Assembly: GCA_017483605.1 (NCBI GenBank)
Contig: JAFUWG010000031.1
Location: forward strand, 1 to 64,000
Direction: 5' to 3'
DNA: 64,000 bases
Origin: Bacteroidaceae bacterium
GTDB taxonomy: Bacteria; Bacteroidota; Bacteroidia; Bacteroidales; Bacteroidaceae
Shown here: one piece after another, positions 17,587 through 25,579 of the stretch
How the letters are laid out: the number at the start of each line of letters is the position of its first letter
Numbering within the stretch: the first letter of the stretch is position 1
Notes under the pieces: generated by a model
What the model was told of the DNA's origin: nothing
The model's database searches: none
Seen by the model: only the letters and a program-made list of their open reading frames with translations
Program-made: the position numbers and the translations under genes

Positions 17587-17736
17587 TCAAATGCTCAATT
17601 GCAGGCGTTCTTGCCGTATCCGTTGAATGCTTTCTTCTGCCTTTTCCTGCCACTCGTGCTTTTTGCGAAGTGATTCGCGAAAGGCTGCGATAACTTCATC
17701 GCGTGTACGTTTCTTGAATGCTACAGATTCCATCAT
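17587..17736 (-). CDS. Small charged helical protein, partner of the 165-aa gene
   Basis: 49 aa, MMESVAFKKRTRDEVIAAF onward. It is almost all predicted helix, rich in Lys, Arg and Glu (ESLRKKHEWQEKAEESIQRI), like a coiled coil or antitoxin-type peptide. The start was placed at the double ATG at 17736/17733; the in-frame extension to 17865 is discarded because it lies in repeat DNA upstream of the promoter box. It is first in a two-gene unit with 17082-17579, 7 nt apart. The function is unknown. Confidence 0.6.
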   Translation of the reverse strand: MMESVAFKKRTRDEVIAAFRESLRKKHEWQEKAEESIQRIRQERLQLSI

Positions 17737-17762
17737 ACATGTTTTTTTTCGTATATCACATG

Positions 17763-17770
17763 CAAAGGTA
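17763..17770 (-). promoter_or_regulatory. -7 box (TACCTTTG) for the small two-gene unit
   Basis: Minus-strand TACCTTTGCA fits the consensus, 26 nt upstream of the ATG at 17736. The flanking DNA recurs at 57148-57240, where the box reads TATCGTTG and no gene follows. Confidence 0.6.
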
Positions 17771-17900
17771 CGAAAGTTTTTGCAATACAAAAGAAAAATG
17801 GAGAAAAATGTGAAAATATCTACGGAAATGTATGGCCCTCCATGTTCATCAAGATGTGTTTTCAAGGGAGATTTTTGAAGACATTTCAGGGGGTGAAATG
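17771..17900. repeat. R-up partial copy with internal deletion
   Basis: The first part (CGAAAGTTTTTGCAA, then AAAATGGAGAAAAATGTGAA, then the CATGTTCA block) matches 57151-57240. The end (GTGTTTTCAAGGGA) matches the end of R-up at about 57494. The roughly 250-bp centre of R-up is missing. Confidence 0.65.
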
Positions 17901-17902
17901 AA

Positions 17903-17938
17903 AATACCTCGACACGAGTTCATTCGTGTCGAGGTATT
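17903..17938 (-). terminator. Inverted repeat between guaA and the small module
   Basis: A perfect 15-bp stem (AATACCTCGACACGA and complement, 17903-17917 and 17924-17938) with a 6-nt loop, 65 nt past the guaA stop. There is no T-run; it may act as a 3'-end hairpin. Confidence 0.5.
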
Positions 17939-17954
17939 GTATTGATTTGTTACT

Positions 17955-17997
17955 CGTGCATAAATTGATACGAGACAAGGTAACGACGTAGGGGGTG
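17955..17997 (-). repeat. Gene-end element shared with the 70-aa gene
   Basis: CGTGCATAAATTGATACG followed by AGGTAACGACGTAGGGG ends 5 nt from the guaA stop. The same two blocks occur at 10442-10481, ending 4 nt from the stop of the 70-aa gene. Read on the minus strand both are immediate 3'-UTR sequence. Confidence 0.7.
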
Positions 17998-18002
17998 ATG
18001 GG

Positions 18003-19610
18003 CTACTCCCACTCGATGGTTGCTGGTGGTTTGGAAGATACGTCGTAGCAGACGCGGTTGATGCCGCGGACGTTGCGGATGATTTGGTTGCTCACTTCGG
18101 CCAGGAAATCGTAGGGGAGTTTTGCCCAGTCGGCTGTCATGGCATCGGAGGAGGTGACGGCACGGAGTGCAACGGGGTGTTCGTAGGTGCGTTCGTCACC
18201 CATCACGCCCACACTCTTCACGTCGGAGAGGAGGATGGCACCTGCTTGCCAAATCTGGTCGTAGAGAGAGACTTCGATGGTACCATTCTGCATATCGGCT
18301 GGCACACCGGCGGCAAGCACTTTGCGTGCCTCTTCGCCTGAGAGTTTCACCTTCCAATTGCGGAGGCCACGGATGAAGATGTCGTCGGCTTCTTGTAGCA
18401 TACGCACCTTCTCGGGTGTGATGTCGCCAAGGATGCGAACGGCGAGACCTGGACCTGGGAATGGATGGCGAGTGATGAGGTGTTCGGGCATCTGGAGTTG
18501 ACGGCCGACACGACGCACTTCGTCCTTGAAGAGCCACTTGAGGGGTTCGCAAAGTTTCAAGCCCATCTTCTCGGGCAGACCGCCCACATTGTGGTGAGAC
18601 TTGATGACCTTGCCTGTGATGTTGAGCGACTCGATGCGGTCGGGATAAATCGTGCCTTGTGCCAACCACTTGGCTCCTTCGATTTTCTTCGCCTCGGCTT
18701 CAAACACGTCGATGAAGCCAGCACCGATAATCTTGCGTTTGCGTTCGGGTTCTCCCACTCCTGCCAGTTCGGTGTAGAACTTTTGAGAAGCATCGACACC
18801 CACCACGTTCAGGCCGAGGCACTCGTAATCGCGAAGCACATCGGTGAACTCGTTCTTGCGGAGCAGTCCGTTGTTGACAAAGATGCAGGTGAGGTTCTTG
18901 CCAATAGCACGGTTCAGAAGCACGGCTGCCACCGAAGAATCAACACCACCCGAGAGACCGAGAATCACTTTGTCGTCACCTACCTGCTGACGCAGTTCTG
19001 CCACCGTCTGGTCAACGAACGAAGCGGGCGACCAGTCTTGCTTGCCGCCGCAAATATCGACGACGAAATTCTTCAGCAACTGAGTGCCGTCGATGGAGTG
19101 GAACACTTCGGGATGGTACTGCACGCCCCAAATCTTCTCGTCGTTGGCGGCGTAGGCAGCATACTTGACGGTAGCCGTCGAAGCGATGCAACGGAATCCC
19201 TCTGGCAGTTTCGTGATGGTGTCGCCATGCGACATCCACACTTGGCTGTTCTCGGAAAAGCCTTTCAGCAGGGGATTGCCCTCCTCCATGAACTCAAGAT
19301 TGGCACGTCCGTACTCACGGGTACCTTCGGGCTCCACTTTGCCACCAAAGGTGTGTGCCATCAACTGTGCACCGTAGCAGATGCCGAGGATGGGATACTT
19401 GCCACGAATCTGCGAGAAGTCGAGTTTGAAAGCCCGCTCCTCATAGACACTGTAGGGCGAACCCGACAGAATCACACCCATCACATCGGGGTCATCCTGC
19501 GGGAACTTGTTGTAAGGCATGATTTCGCAAAACGTGTTCAACTCACGCACACGGCGGCCAATGAGTTGGGTGGTTTGCGAACCAAAGTCTAAAATGATGA
19601 TTTTCTGCAT
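18003..19610 (-). CDS. guaA: GMP synthase (glutamine-hydrolysing)
   Basis: 535 aa. It converts XMP, ATP and glutamine to GMP in the cytoplasm. The class I amidotransferase domain has C78 (GICYGAQ), H166 and E168 (YHPEV). The ATP-pyrophosphatase PP-loop SGGVDSS is at 220-226, and the C-terminal dimerisation domain ends in the typical PPATIEWE. Everything needed for activity is present. It is separated from the upstream MurU-like gene by 219 nt holding its own promoter box and a repeat-rich leader. Confidence 0.97.
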   Translation of the reverse strand: MQKIIILDFGSQTTQLIGRRVRELNTFCEIMPYNKFPQDDPDVMGVILSGSPYSVYEERAFKLDFSQIRGKYPILGICYGAQLMAHTFGGKVEPEGTREYGRANLEFMEEGNPLLKGFSENSQVWMSHGDTITKLPEGFRCIASTATVKYAAYAANDEKIWGVQYHPEVFHSIDGTQLLKNFVVDICGGKQDWSPASFVDQTVAELRQQVGDDKVILGLSGGVDSSVAAVLLNRAIGKNLTCIFVNNGLLRKNEFTDVLRDYECLGLNVVGVDASQKFYTELAGVGEPERKRKIIGAGFIDVFEAEAKKIEGAKWLAQGTIYPDRIESLNITGKVIKSHHNVGGLPEKMGLKLCEPLKWLFKDEVRRVGRQLQMPEHLITRHPFPGPGLAVRILGDITPEKVRMLQEADDIFIRGLRNWKVKLSGEEARKVLAAGVPADMQNGTIEVSLYDQIWQAGAILLSDVKSVGVMGDERTYEHPVALRAVTSSDAMTADWAKLPYDFLAEVSNQIIRNVRGINRVCYDVSSKPPATIEWE

Positions 19611-19797
19611 ATATTAAATATGTATTAAGTTTCGCAAGTTCTCTTTTTTGTAGTTAAGGAGTTAAGTAGTTATCGCTACGCTCAGTAGTTAAGCCAAATC
19701 TCATGCTATTGGCAGGCATCGGCTTAACTACTTAACTACCGACTACTTAACTACTTCCGAAAGTTTAGTTAATTATGTATTATTTTCTTGGAATGTG
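19611..19797 (-). promoter_or_regulatory. guaA leader with inverted TAGTTAAG repeats
   Basis: Between the promoter box and guaA lie several copies of TAGTTAAG and its complement. AGTAGTTAAGCC (about 19689) and GGCTTAACTACT (about 19720) form a 12-bp stem. No known purine riboswitch core was recognised. It may be only a micro-repeat expansion. Confidence 0.4.
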
Positions 19798-19805
19798 CAA
19801 AGTTA
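19798..19805 (-). promoter_or_regulatory. -7 box (TAACTTTG) for guaA
   Basis: Minus-strand TAACTTTGCA, 188 nt upstream of the guaA ATG and 25 nt past the stop of the preceding gene. Confidence 0.5.
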
Positions 19806-19829
19806 AGGAATAAAAGTGAAAAATCTAAA

Positions 19830-20582
19830 TTACTGAGCCAAAAATTGTTCCGCCTTGGCAATGGTGTCGAGTTTGCCAACATCGAGAAGTTGAAGTTGGG
19901 AGTCAAAATGGCAATGGATGGGAACTTTATCGCAGATGGACAGGTAGAAATCGATGATGGAGAACTTGCCTTGCCACGAGTCCATGAGGGGAAGAAGGGA
20001 GGGATGGAAGACTTGGATGCCGGAGAAAGCATACTTCTTTAATGATGAATGAAGAGTGAAGAATGAAGAATCACCATCGTGGGCTTGAAGTTCGGGATAG
20101 GGCGACTTCACTTCACCGGTGGCGATGTTGGTCCAACCGACGAGGCGGTCATCCTTGTCGAAGAGGAGGTAACGCTGGGTTTTGCGGTCGGAGACCAAGA
20201 GGGTGGTCGCTGTGGCATGGGTGTAGAGGGAAAGGAGGTCGGCATTGCTGAGAATATCGACGTTGTGGACAAGGATGGGCTTGTCGTTAGGAAAGAGGCG
20301 AGCCGCCTTCTTCAGCCCCCCACCCGTCTCGAGCAGCATGTCGGTCTCGTCGCTGAACTGGATGTTGATGCCAAAATCATCGTTGGCACGAACGAAGTCG
20401 ATGATTTGCTGGGCGAAATGGTGAACGTTGATGACAATATCGGTCACGCCAATGCCTTTCAGTTTCTCGATGAGAATCTGCACGAGGGGCTTGCCACTCA
20501 CGGGCACCATGGCTTTGGGCATTGTGTCGGTGAGGGGTTTGAGGCGAGTGCCGAGACCTGCTGCGAAAATTAAAGCATTCAT
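19830..20582 (-). CDS. MurU-like sugar-phosphate nucleotidyltransferase
   Basis: 250 aa starting at the ATG of MNALIFAAGLGTRLKPLTD. The N-terminal G-x-G-T-R-x-x-P-L-T signature, K23 (MPKAMVPV), ETGGGLKKA and the NVDI metal site match MurU and related pyrophosphorylases. MurU makes UDP-MurNAc from MurNAc-1-phosphate and UTP. The adjacent upstream gene contains an AmgK-like sugar kinase, the enzyme that supplies that substrate, so a cell-wall recycling role is likely but inferred. An odd low-complexity insert (SSFFTLHSSLKK, near residue 175) is encoded by a GAAGAATGA-type micro-repeat. Confidence 0.8.
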   Translation of the reverse strand: MNALIFAAGLGTRLKPLTDTMPKAMVPVSGKPLVQILIEKLKGIGVTDIVINVHHFAQQIIDFVRANDDFGINIQFSDETDMLLETGGGLKKAARLFPNDKPILVHNVDILSNADLLSLYTHATATTLLVSDRKTQRYLLFDKDDRLVGWTNIATGEVKSPYPELQAHDGDSSFFTLHSSLKKYAFSGIQVFHPSLLPLMDSWQGKFSIIDFYLSICDKVPIHCHFDSQLQLLDVGKLDTIAKAEQFLAQ

Positions 20583-20605
20583 ATTACATGAAAAAAATCT
20601 ATTAT

Positions 20606-20697
20606 AATTCATGAATAATTCGTGGTTAATTGATGGTCATTCGTGTTTTCTTTTCAACATAAAATCCCATGAATTAGCCACGAATTATTCATGAATT
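20606..20697. repeat. 20-bp AT-rich inverted repeat, copy 1
   Basis: The 20-mer at 20606-20625 is perfectly complementary to 20678-20697, and the right arm touches the stop codon of the upstream gene (20697-20699). The identical 20-mer is found at 59058-59077 between serC and serA. The core is TTCATGAATAATTCGTGG. Confidence 0.8.
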
Positions 20698-22235
20698 TAT
20701 TTTAGTTGTTGGGTGATTCCTTGTTCTCGGTGGCAAATGTGGACTTCCACACCAAATTTCTGATGGATGTGTTCGGCAACGTGCTGGGCACTATAGACAG
20801 AACGATGGCGACCGCCCGTGCATCCGAAACTGATTTGTAGATTGGCAAAACCACGTTCCTTGAAACGAGCCACATGAAAATCGACAATCTTATAGACGCT
20901 GTCGAGGAAGGTGAGGATTTCTCCGTCTGCCTCGAGGAAGTCGATGACGGGCTGGTCGAGTCCTGTGAGGGGTTTATACTCGTCATACCTGCCCGGGTTG
21001 TGGGTGCTGCGGCAGTCGAACACATAGCCGCCCCCGTTGCCCGTTTCGTCTTCGGGGATGCCTTTCTTGAAGGAGAAGGAATAGACACGGACAAGAAGGC
21101 CCTCCCCCGCCCCTCCCTGTTGAGGGAGGGAGCCATGCGGGATGTAAGTCGCATCGTTTTGCAGATAGGCAGCGACTTTGGCTTTCTTGGTAGCCTCAAC
21201 TGCCTTGCTCTGCTCTTCCTGTTCGTTTTGAGTGATGAGGGAGAGGCAGACTTCTTTCAGATAGGGATATGCGTCGCAAGTGCCTAAGGAAAGTTCTTGC
21301 TGCAAATTGTGGATAGCAAGGGGAATGCTGTTGATGAAATACTCCTTCTTTTCCCACAAGCCACGGTAGCCGTATGCCCCCAGCACTTGCAAAATGCGGA
21401 AAAGGACAAAGAGATGAAGTTTGGGCAGGAAGTCAGCCTTTGACAATGGTTTGAACGGCTGTAAAGCATCCAGATATTCATTGAGCAGTTGTTCTCGCAA
21501 GGCATCGGAGAACTTGGCGGATGACTGCCAGAGGAACGATGCCACATCATAGTAGATGGGGCCTTTTCGCCCACCTTGAAAGTCGATGAAATAAGGTTCA
21601 CCGTCTTTCAGCATGACGTTGCGTGACTGGAAATCACGATAGAGGAACGTCGGCTCGGTGTCGCTCAGCAAGTCGTTTGCCAGCGTCTCAAAATCTTGTT
21701 GGAGTTTGTATTCGTTGAACTCGACCTCTTTCAGTTTCAGGAAACAATACTTGAAGTAGTTGAGGTCGAACATGACACTGGTTCTATCCATCTCTGCCTG
21801 CGGATAGCAAGAGGAGAAAGCGGCAACCGCCTTGGGCTGCACGACGGGCAAGAACTGGAACCGTGGAAGGGCACGGATGGCTTTGGCGATGGCGGCAATT
21901 TCCGCCTCGCTATACTGCCCATTGTGGGCACGCCCTTCGGCGATGAAATCATAGAGTGACTGCTCGCCCAAATCTTCTTGCAGATACACCATCTCATCTG
22001 CCGACACAGCCAAGACTTCTGGCACGGGAAGATGAGCATCCTTAAAGGTTCGAGCCCATGTGATGAAGGCATGATTCTCTTCTCGATTCGTGCCGATGAC
22101 GGCGATGAAAGTTGAACGTTTTTCTTCTCCTGTAACTCGGAAATACTGTCGGTTGCTACCTGCTGCCGACAGGGGCACAATGGCGTCAGGCTCTCTACCC
22201 GTCAAACTTTTGTATAATTGTTGTATCCTCTCCAT
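20697..22235 (-). CDS. AmgK-like sugar kinase fused to RapZ C-terminal-like domain
   Basis: 512 aa starting at the ATG at 22235; the TTG-initiated extension would overlap the upstream gene. Residues about 5-320 are an aminoglycoside-phosphotransferase-fold kinase: FLYRDFQSRNVML carries the catalytic Asp and YFIDFQGGRKGPIYYD the metal site, as in AmgK, which phosphorylates MurNAc/GlcNAc at C1. Residues about 385-512 (YVFDCRSTHNPGRY, FGCTGGRHRSVY) match the RapZ C-terminal domain, which in E. coli senses glucosamine-6-phosphate. The linker contains a G/C-rich repeat insert. With the MurU-like gene it suggests amino-sugar salvage with built-in sensing. The exact substrate is unproven. Confidence 0.85.
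   Translation of the reverse strand: MERIQQLYKSLTGREPDAIVPLSAAGSNRQYFRVTGEEKRSTFIAVIGTNREENHAFITWARTFKDAHLPVPEVLAVSADEMVYLQEDLGEQSLYDFIAEGRAHNGQYSEAEIAAIAKAIRALPRFQFLPVVQPKAVAAFSSCYPQAEMDRTSVMFDLNYFKYCFLKLKEVEFNEYKLQQDFETLANDLLSDTEPTFLYRDFQSRNVMLKDGEPYFIDFQGGRKGPIYYDVASFLWQSSAKFSDALREQLLNEYLDALQPFKPLSKADFLPKLHLFVLFRILQVLGAYGYRGLWEKKEYFINSIPLAIHNLQQELSLGTCDAYPYLKEVCLSLITQNEQEEQSKAVEATKKAKVAAYLQNDATYIPHGSLPQQGGAGEGLLVRVYSFSFKKGIPEDETGNGGGYVFDCRSTHNPGRYDEYKPLTGLDQPVIDFLEADGEILTFLDSVYKIVDFHVARFKERGFANLQISFGCTGGRHRSVYSAQHVAEHIHQKFGVEVHICHREQGITQQLK
21099..21131. repeat. G/C palindromic repeat inserted in the kinase-RapZ linker
   Basis: The run CCCTCCCCCGCCCCTCCCT, then GTTG, then AGGGAGGG forms a short hairpin inside the coding region. 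It is read in frame as SLPQQGGAGEGL. Repeats of this look are common between genes in Prevotella-type genomes; that last point is from memory. Confidence 0.6.
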
Positions 22236-22240
22236 ACGTT

Positions 22241-23440
22241 CTACGATTTTCGTTTCCAAATGCTCATCACCTTATTCTTCACCGCCACCACATTGAATGC
22301 ACTGACCACAACCAGCAGAACCAATCCGACGAGCAATGCCGGAAGGATGGAAGGGGCTTCGTAGTCGGGAAAGAAGTTCTCAAACAAACCGAGGTAGATG
22401 CTCCGAACCACCAACAAAATTGCCACCGCCAAAAGCAGCACCAAGACATTCAGTCCGATGGTCAATGCCTGATAAGGGAACGAAACCTTGGAAGGTGAAT
22501 AGCCAATCAGCAACAGATTTTCGAGTTTGGTGCTATTCTTCTGAACCAACAAAAAGACGCTGAGCATCAGAATATAGAAGGACAAGGCACTGATGACCAA
22601 GCCAATCACCATGACGATGCTGACGATGATGCGTAGCACAAAGGTGGTCTTCGACGCATCCAACTTGTTCTCATCCGTTTCATAATCACGCTCTTGCAGA
22701 TAACTTGCAATGCGGGCATCCGTCGGGTTGTTCACTTCCATGATGAGACGCGTCGGCTCTTTCATCGTGTTGTCATTGGCGTATCGCCCATTAGCCCACC
22801 GCATGAATGCTTCAGGCACAAGAATGGTGTTCAGACGTGAGGAGAAGCCCACGATTCTACCATCATAATCATCCACGCTGCCATTGCCTGCAATCTGGAT
22901 TTTCAGTTTCATCGCCCCCAAGATGCCCTCGCTGAGTTTCGGAAGTCCCTTGCCCTGTGCATAGCCAAAGTTGTAGAGGTCGAGGTAGTTCTTCGGCAGA
23001 ATGATGGGAATATCCGTGTCACCCTCCTGATAAGTCCACGCATCGCTCTTCACATCGACAAAAGCGTCGGGCACACTCTCGAAAAACATCTCTGTGGAAA
23101 AATTGGCAAAGCCATCCACGTCAAACCATGCCCGCACATTGAAAGAACTGGGCGTGAAAGCACCGATGTTCTCCACAAAAGGCTCGTCTTTCAGTTCTTC
23201 CATCTCGTCCTCGCTGAACGCATTGAGTTTGCCTGCGATGGAAGAGATGGCACCAATCTTTTTGTTGACAATCAGATAGTCTGCCTTCATGAAACTATCC
23301 TCACTGTCCAAAGCCTGATAATCATTATAAAACTGCACACCCAGCAAGATAATCGCCACCCCAACCAGGTTGGCAAAGAAGAATCCCAAGAATTGAGGTA
23401 TGCTGATGTGCTGTCGCAAAAGTTTCCAAACCAGTTTCAT
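22241..23440 (-). CDS. ABC transporter permease, FtsX/MacB-like
   Basis: 399 aa. One N-terminal helix (residues 15-37), a large extracytoplasmic domain (about 40-265) and three C-terminal helices (about 270-390, with the LLIGYSPSKVSFPY coupling-helix region) give the FtsX-type four-helix layout of type VII ABC systems. The partner ATPase gene lies 13 nt upstream. Such systems act in mechanotransmission, lipoprotein handling or efflux; the substrate cannot be told. The kinase-RapZ fusion starts 5 nt downstream. Confidence 0.85.
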   Translation of the reverse strand: MKLVWKLLRQHISIPQFLGFFFANLVGVAIILLGVQFYNDYQALDSEDSFMKADYLIVNKKIGAISSIAGKLNAFSEDEMEELKDEPFVENIGAFTPSSFNVRAWFDVDGFANFSTEMFFESVPDAFVDVKSDAWTYQEGDTDIPIILPKNYLDLYNFGYAQGKGLPKLSEGILGAMKLKIQIAGNGSVDDYDGRIVGFSSRLNTILVPEAFMRWANGRYANDNTMKEPTRLIMEVNNPTDARIASYLQERDYETDENKLDASKTTFVLRIIVSIVMVIGLVISALSFYILMLSVFLLVQKNSTKLENLLLIGYSPSKVSFPYQALTIGLNVLVLLLAVAILLVVRSIYLGLFENFFPDYEAPSILPALLVGLVLLVVVSAFNVVAVKNKVMSIWKRKS

Positions 23441-23453
23441 CTTGTCACGATTA

Positions 23454-24098
23454 TTAAAGATTCAACACTGCATGATAATCCAGTTCGATGTGTTTGCCAA
23501 TGCTGGTGGCGATAATGCCAGCCCCTTGACGTGCCGCCTCTTCGGTCATGATGCGTCCCATGATGTCGGCATTGGTGTCGTCGAGGTGGCTGATGGGTTC
23601 GTCAACAAAAAGGAAATCGAAAGGCTGACAAAGGGAACGAATCAAGGCAACTCGCTGCTGCTGACCGAAGGACATCAAGCCCATCTTTGTGTTCATCTTC
23701 TCGGTGATGCCGAGCATTTCAAACCACTCTTTGATTTTCTTTTTCTTCTGAAAACCCGTCAGTTTATTCTTGATGTCCACATTCTCCATCGCCGTGAGTT
23801 CGGGGAACATACGAAGTTCCTGCCACAGCAAAGCGAGATGCTTCTTACGGACAGTTGTCCATTGCTTGACAGTATAGCGGCTCACGTCTTCGCCATCGAA
23901 GAGTATCTGTCCTTGATAATCGTGGCGATAGCCATAAATGAAACTGCACAGCGAAGATTTTCCTGTGCCTGAGTTGGCTTCCACCAGATAGATTTTTCCC
24001 TTCTCAAACGTCACTTCTTGGTTCCACACATCACTCACAACATCATTGCGATTGACGAACACATCTGGAAGAGTATGAATCAGTTGTATCTTATCCAT
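23454..24098 (-). CDS. ABC transporter ATP-binding protein
   Basis: 214 aa. The Walker A is NSGTGKSS near residue 40; the signature loop is degenerate, MSFGQQQRVAL instead of LSGGQ; the Walker B is FLFVDEPISHLDD. The size and the adjacent FtsX-like permease (13-nt gap) fit a type VII ABC ATPase of the LolD/FtsE kind. The FGQQQ signature is a recognised variant and does not by itself imply inactivity. Confidence 0.9.
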   Translation of the reverse strand: MDKIQLIHTLPDVFVNRNDVVSDVWNQEVTFEKGKIYLVEANSGTGKSSLCSFIYGYRHDYQGQILFDGEDVSRYTVKQWTTVRKKHLALLWQELRMFPELTAMENVDIKNKLTGFQKKKKIKEWFEMLGITEKMNTKMGLMSFGQQQRVALIRSLCQPFDFLFVDEPISHLDDTNADIMGRIMTEEAARQGAGIIATSIGKHIELDYHAVLNL

Positions 24099-24111
24099 TC
24101 AAGTGATTATT

Positions 24112-25575
24112 TCATTTGTTTTCCTGTTTCTTTTTCATCTCAATCACCACATCCACTTCGTTGGCTGCAGAAGACTTTACAATGATTGACTCGATGTCAC
24201 CCAATGCCTTGCCCAGCATGGCTGCACGCCCCTTCAACTTCTTTTCCCATCCCATCTTAGCCATATCCAAATAGAGGAAAAGCCAATTGTCTTTCATCTC
24301 TGCCTCGTATGTTTTCAGTTTGGTATCGGGGGTGTTCTCAAGACGAGAAAGTGCTCCATCAGCAGCATAATAGAGGTCGTTGCCGTCAACACCCCACTGC
24401 CATACTTTACCTTCGGCATGAAGCACATAGTGATGATTGCCATCGTCCTGCATCGACATGCCATATTCTTTCATGCTCGATTTCCAATAGTCCACATCTT
24501 GCAAGAAATTCGTGTTCTTCAGTTGAGCGTATGCCACAAAATCATCTGTGTTTCCGTCAAAAACGTGCTGTGACAATCCCACTGCCACATCACCATCTAC
24601 GGCCTTCAGCATCTGCTCTATATCAATGGCTCTCCCCAACAAGAAGAGCATTTCTTTTGCCTTTTTATCTCCCTTGAGTTTCTGGAGCAACCATTCGCCT
24701 TTCACACCCAAACCCAACCAGATTGGCAGGTCTTCCGATGCCTTGTCAATATAGCGTCCCTGAATCTTGTGTAGGTTCTTGTTAGCCTCATCCAACAACT
24801 GCTGTACCTTTTCGGTATTGCCCCAGGCTGTACAATGAAAGGTCTCTTTTCCGTTGTCCAGGTTCATCGTGGCAAGCATTTCAATATCACTTTCTCTCAC
24901 CGAGTTTGGCAGCATTAGCAGATGGCGAACGTATGTATATGCAGGCAATGGCAAAGCCAACAACTTAGCATAGCAAACTACTTCTGTTGTCTCATGCTCC
25001 AACTTGCTGTATGCGTCCGTAGAGACAAAACTCTCATCTTCTTTCTGGTTCATCAGTTGCTGAGCCATCTGCCCTACACGCGAACTACTGCCCTCGGACG
25101 AGAGCAAGAGGAAGGTCTTCCCGTCGTATGCGTAATGAAAGTCACCCATCAGTGTGCCACACATCAAGTCGCGCCTCTCTACTGGCTTCGATGCCAATCC
25201 CTGCTTTTGTAAGAGCATGAGAAAGTCTTTCACATCGCCATCGTCATTCACCTTCATGGTCAATCCCATGGAGCCATCGGGCATCTTGAAGAAGAAAACA
25301 GGCATGGTGAAATCAAAGCCCATCTTCATCGGGTCGTCGATGTATTCTTTTGCCTGTTCCATATCCTTGCCTGACACCAACAGTTTCAGGTAAGAATCGA
25401 GGTTCTTCATCACCTCTGAATGTGCGAGGTCCCACTTTTCAGCCACGGTTCTCACATCCACCTTTGCGACCAGTGTGGCATTGGCGGGTATCGTGTTTTG
25501 ATAGTCGGTCTTGCTGCATGAACAAACAGCCATGAGCAACCCGAAGACAAACAGTAAATGGTAAATCGTTTTCAT
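24112..25575 (-). CDS. DUF4836 family lipoprotein
   Basis: 487 aa starting at the ATG of MKTIYHLLFVFGLLMAVCSC, a lipoprotein signal. The start of the mature part, IPANATLVAKVDVRTVAEKWD, and the overall size fit DUF4836, a Bacteroidetes family of unknown function anchored in the envelope. It sits between rsmE (4-nt gap) and the ABC ATPase (13-nt gap), so it may work with the transporter, which is inference from position. Confidence 0.75.
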   Translation of the reverse strand: MKTIYHLLFVFGLLMAVCSCSKTDYQNTIPANATLVAKVDVRTVAEKWDLAHSEVMKNLDSYLKLLVSGKDMEQAKEYIDDPMKMGFDFTMPVFFFKMPDGSMGLTMKVNDDGDVKDFLMLLQKQGLASKPVERRDLMCGTLMGDFHYAYDGKTFLLLSSEGSSSRVGQMAQQLMNQKEDESFVSTDAYSKLEHETTEVVCYAKLLALPLPAYTYVRHLLMLPNSVRESDIEMLATMNLDNGKETFHCTAWGNTEKVQQLLDEANKNLHKIQGRYIDKASEDLPIWLGLGVKGEWLLQKLKGDKKAKEMLFLLGRAIDIEQMLKAVDGDVAVGLSQHVFDGNTDDFVAYAQLKNTNFLQDVDYWKSSMKEYGMSMQDDGNHHYVLHAEGKVWQWGVDGNDLYYAADGALSRLENTPDTKLKTYEAEMKDNWLFLYLDMAKMGWEKKLKGRAAMLGKALGDIESIIVKSSAANEVDVVIEMKKKQENK

Positions 25576-25579
25576 GTTG

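Noticed and set aside
18465..19592. 375-codon plus-strand frame opposite guaA
   Set aside because: Shadow of guaA; no motif, no signal.
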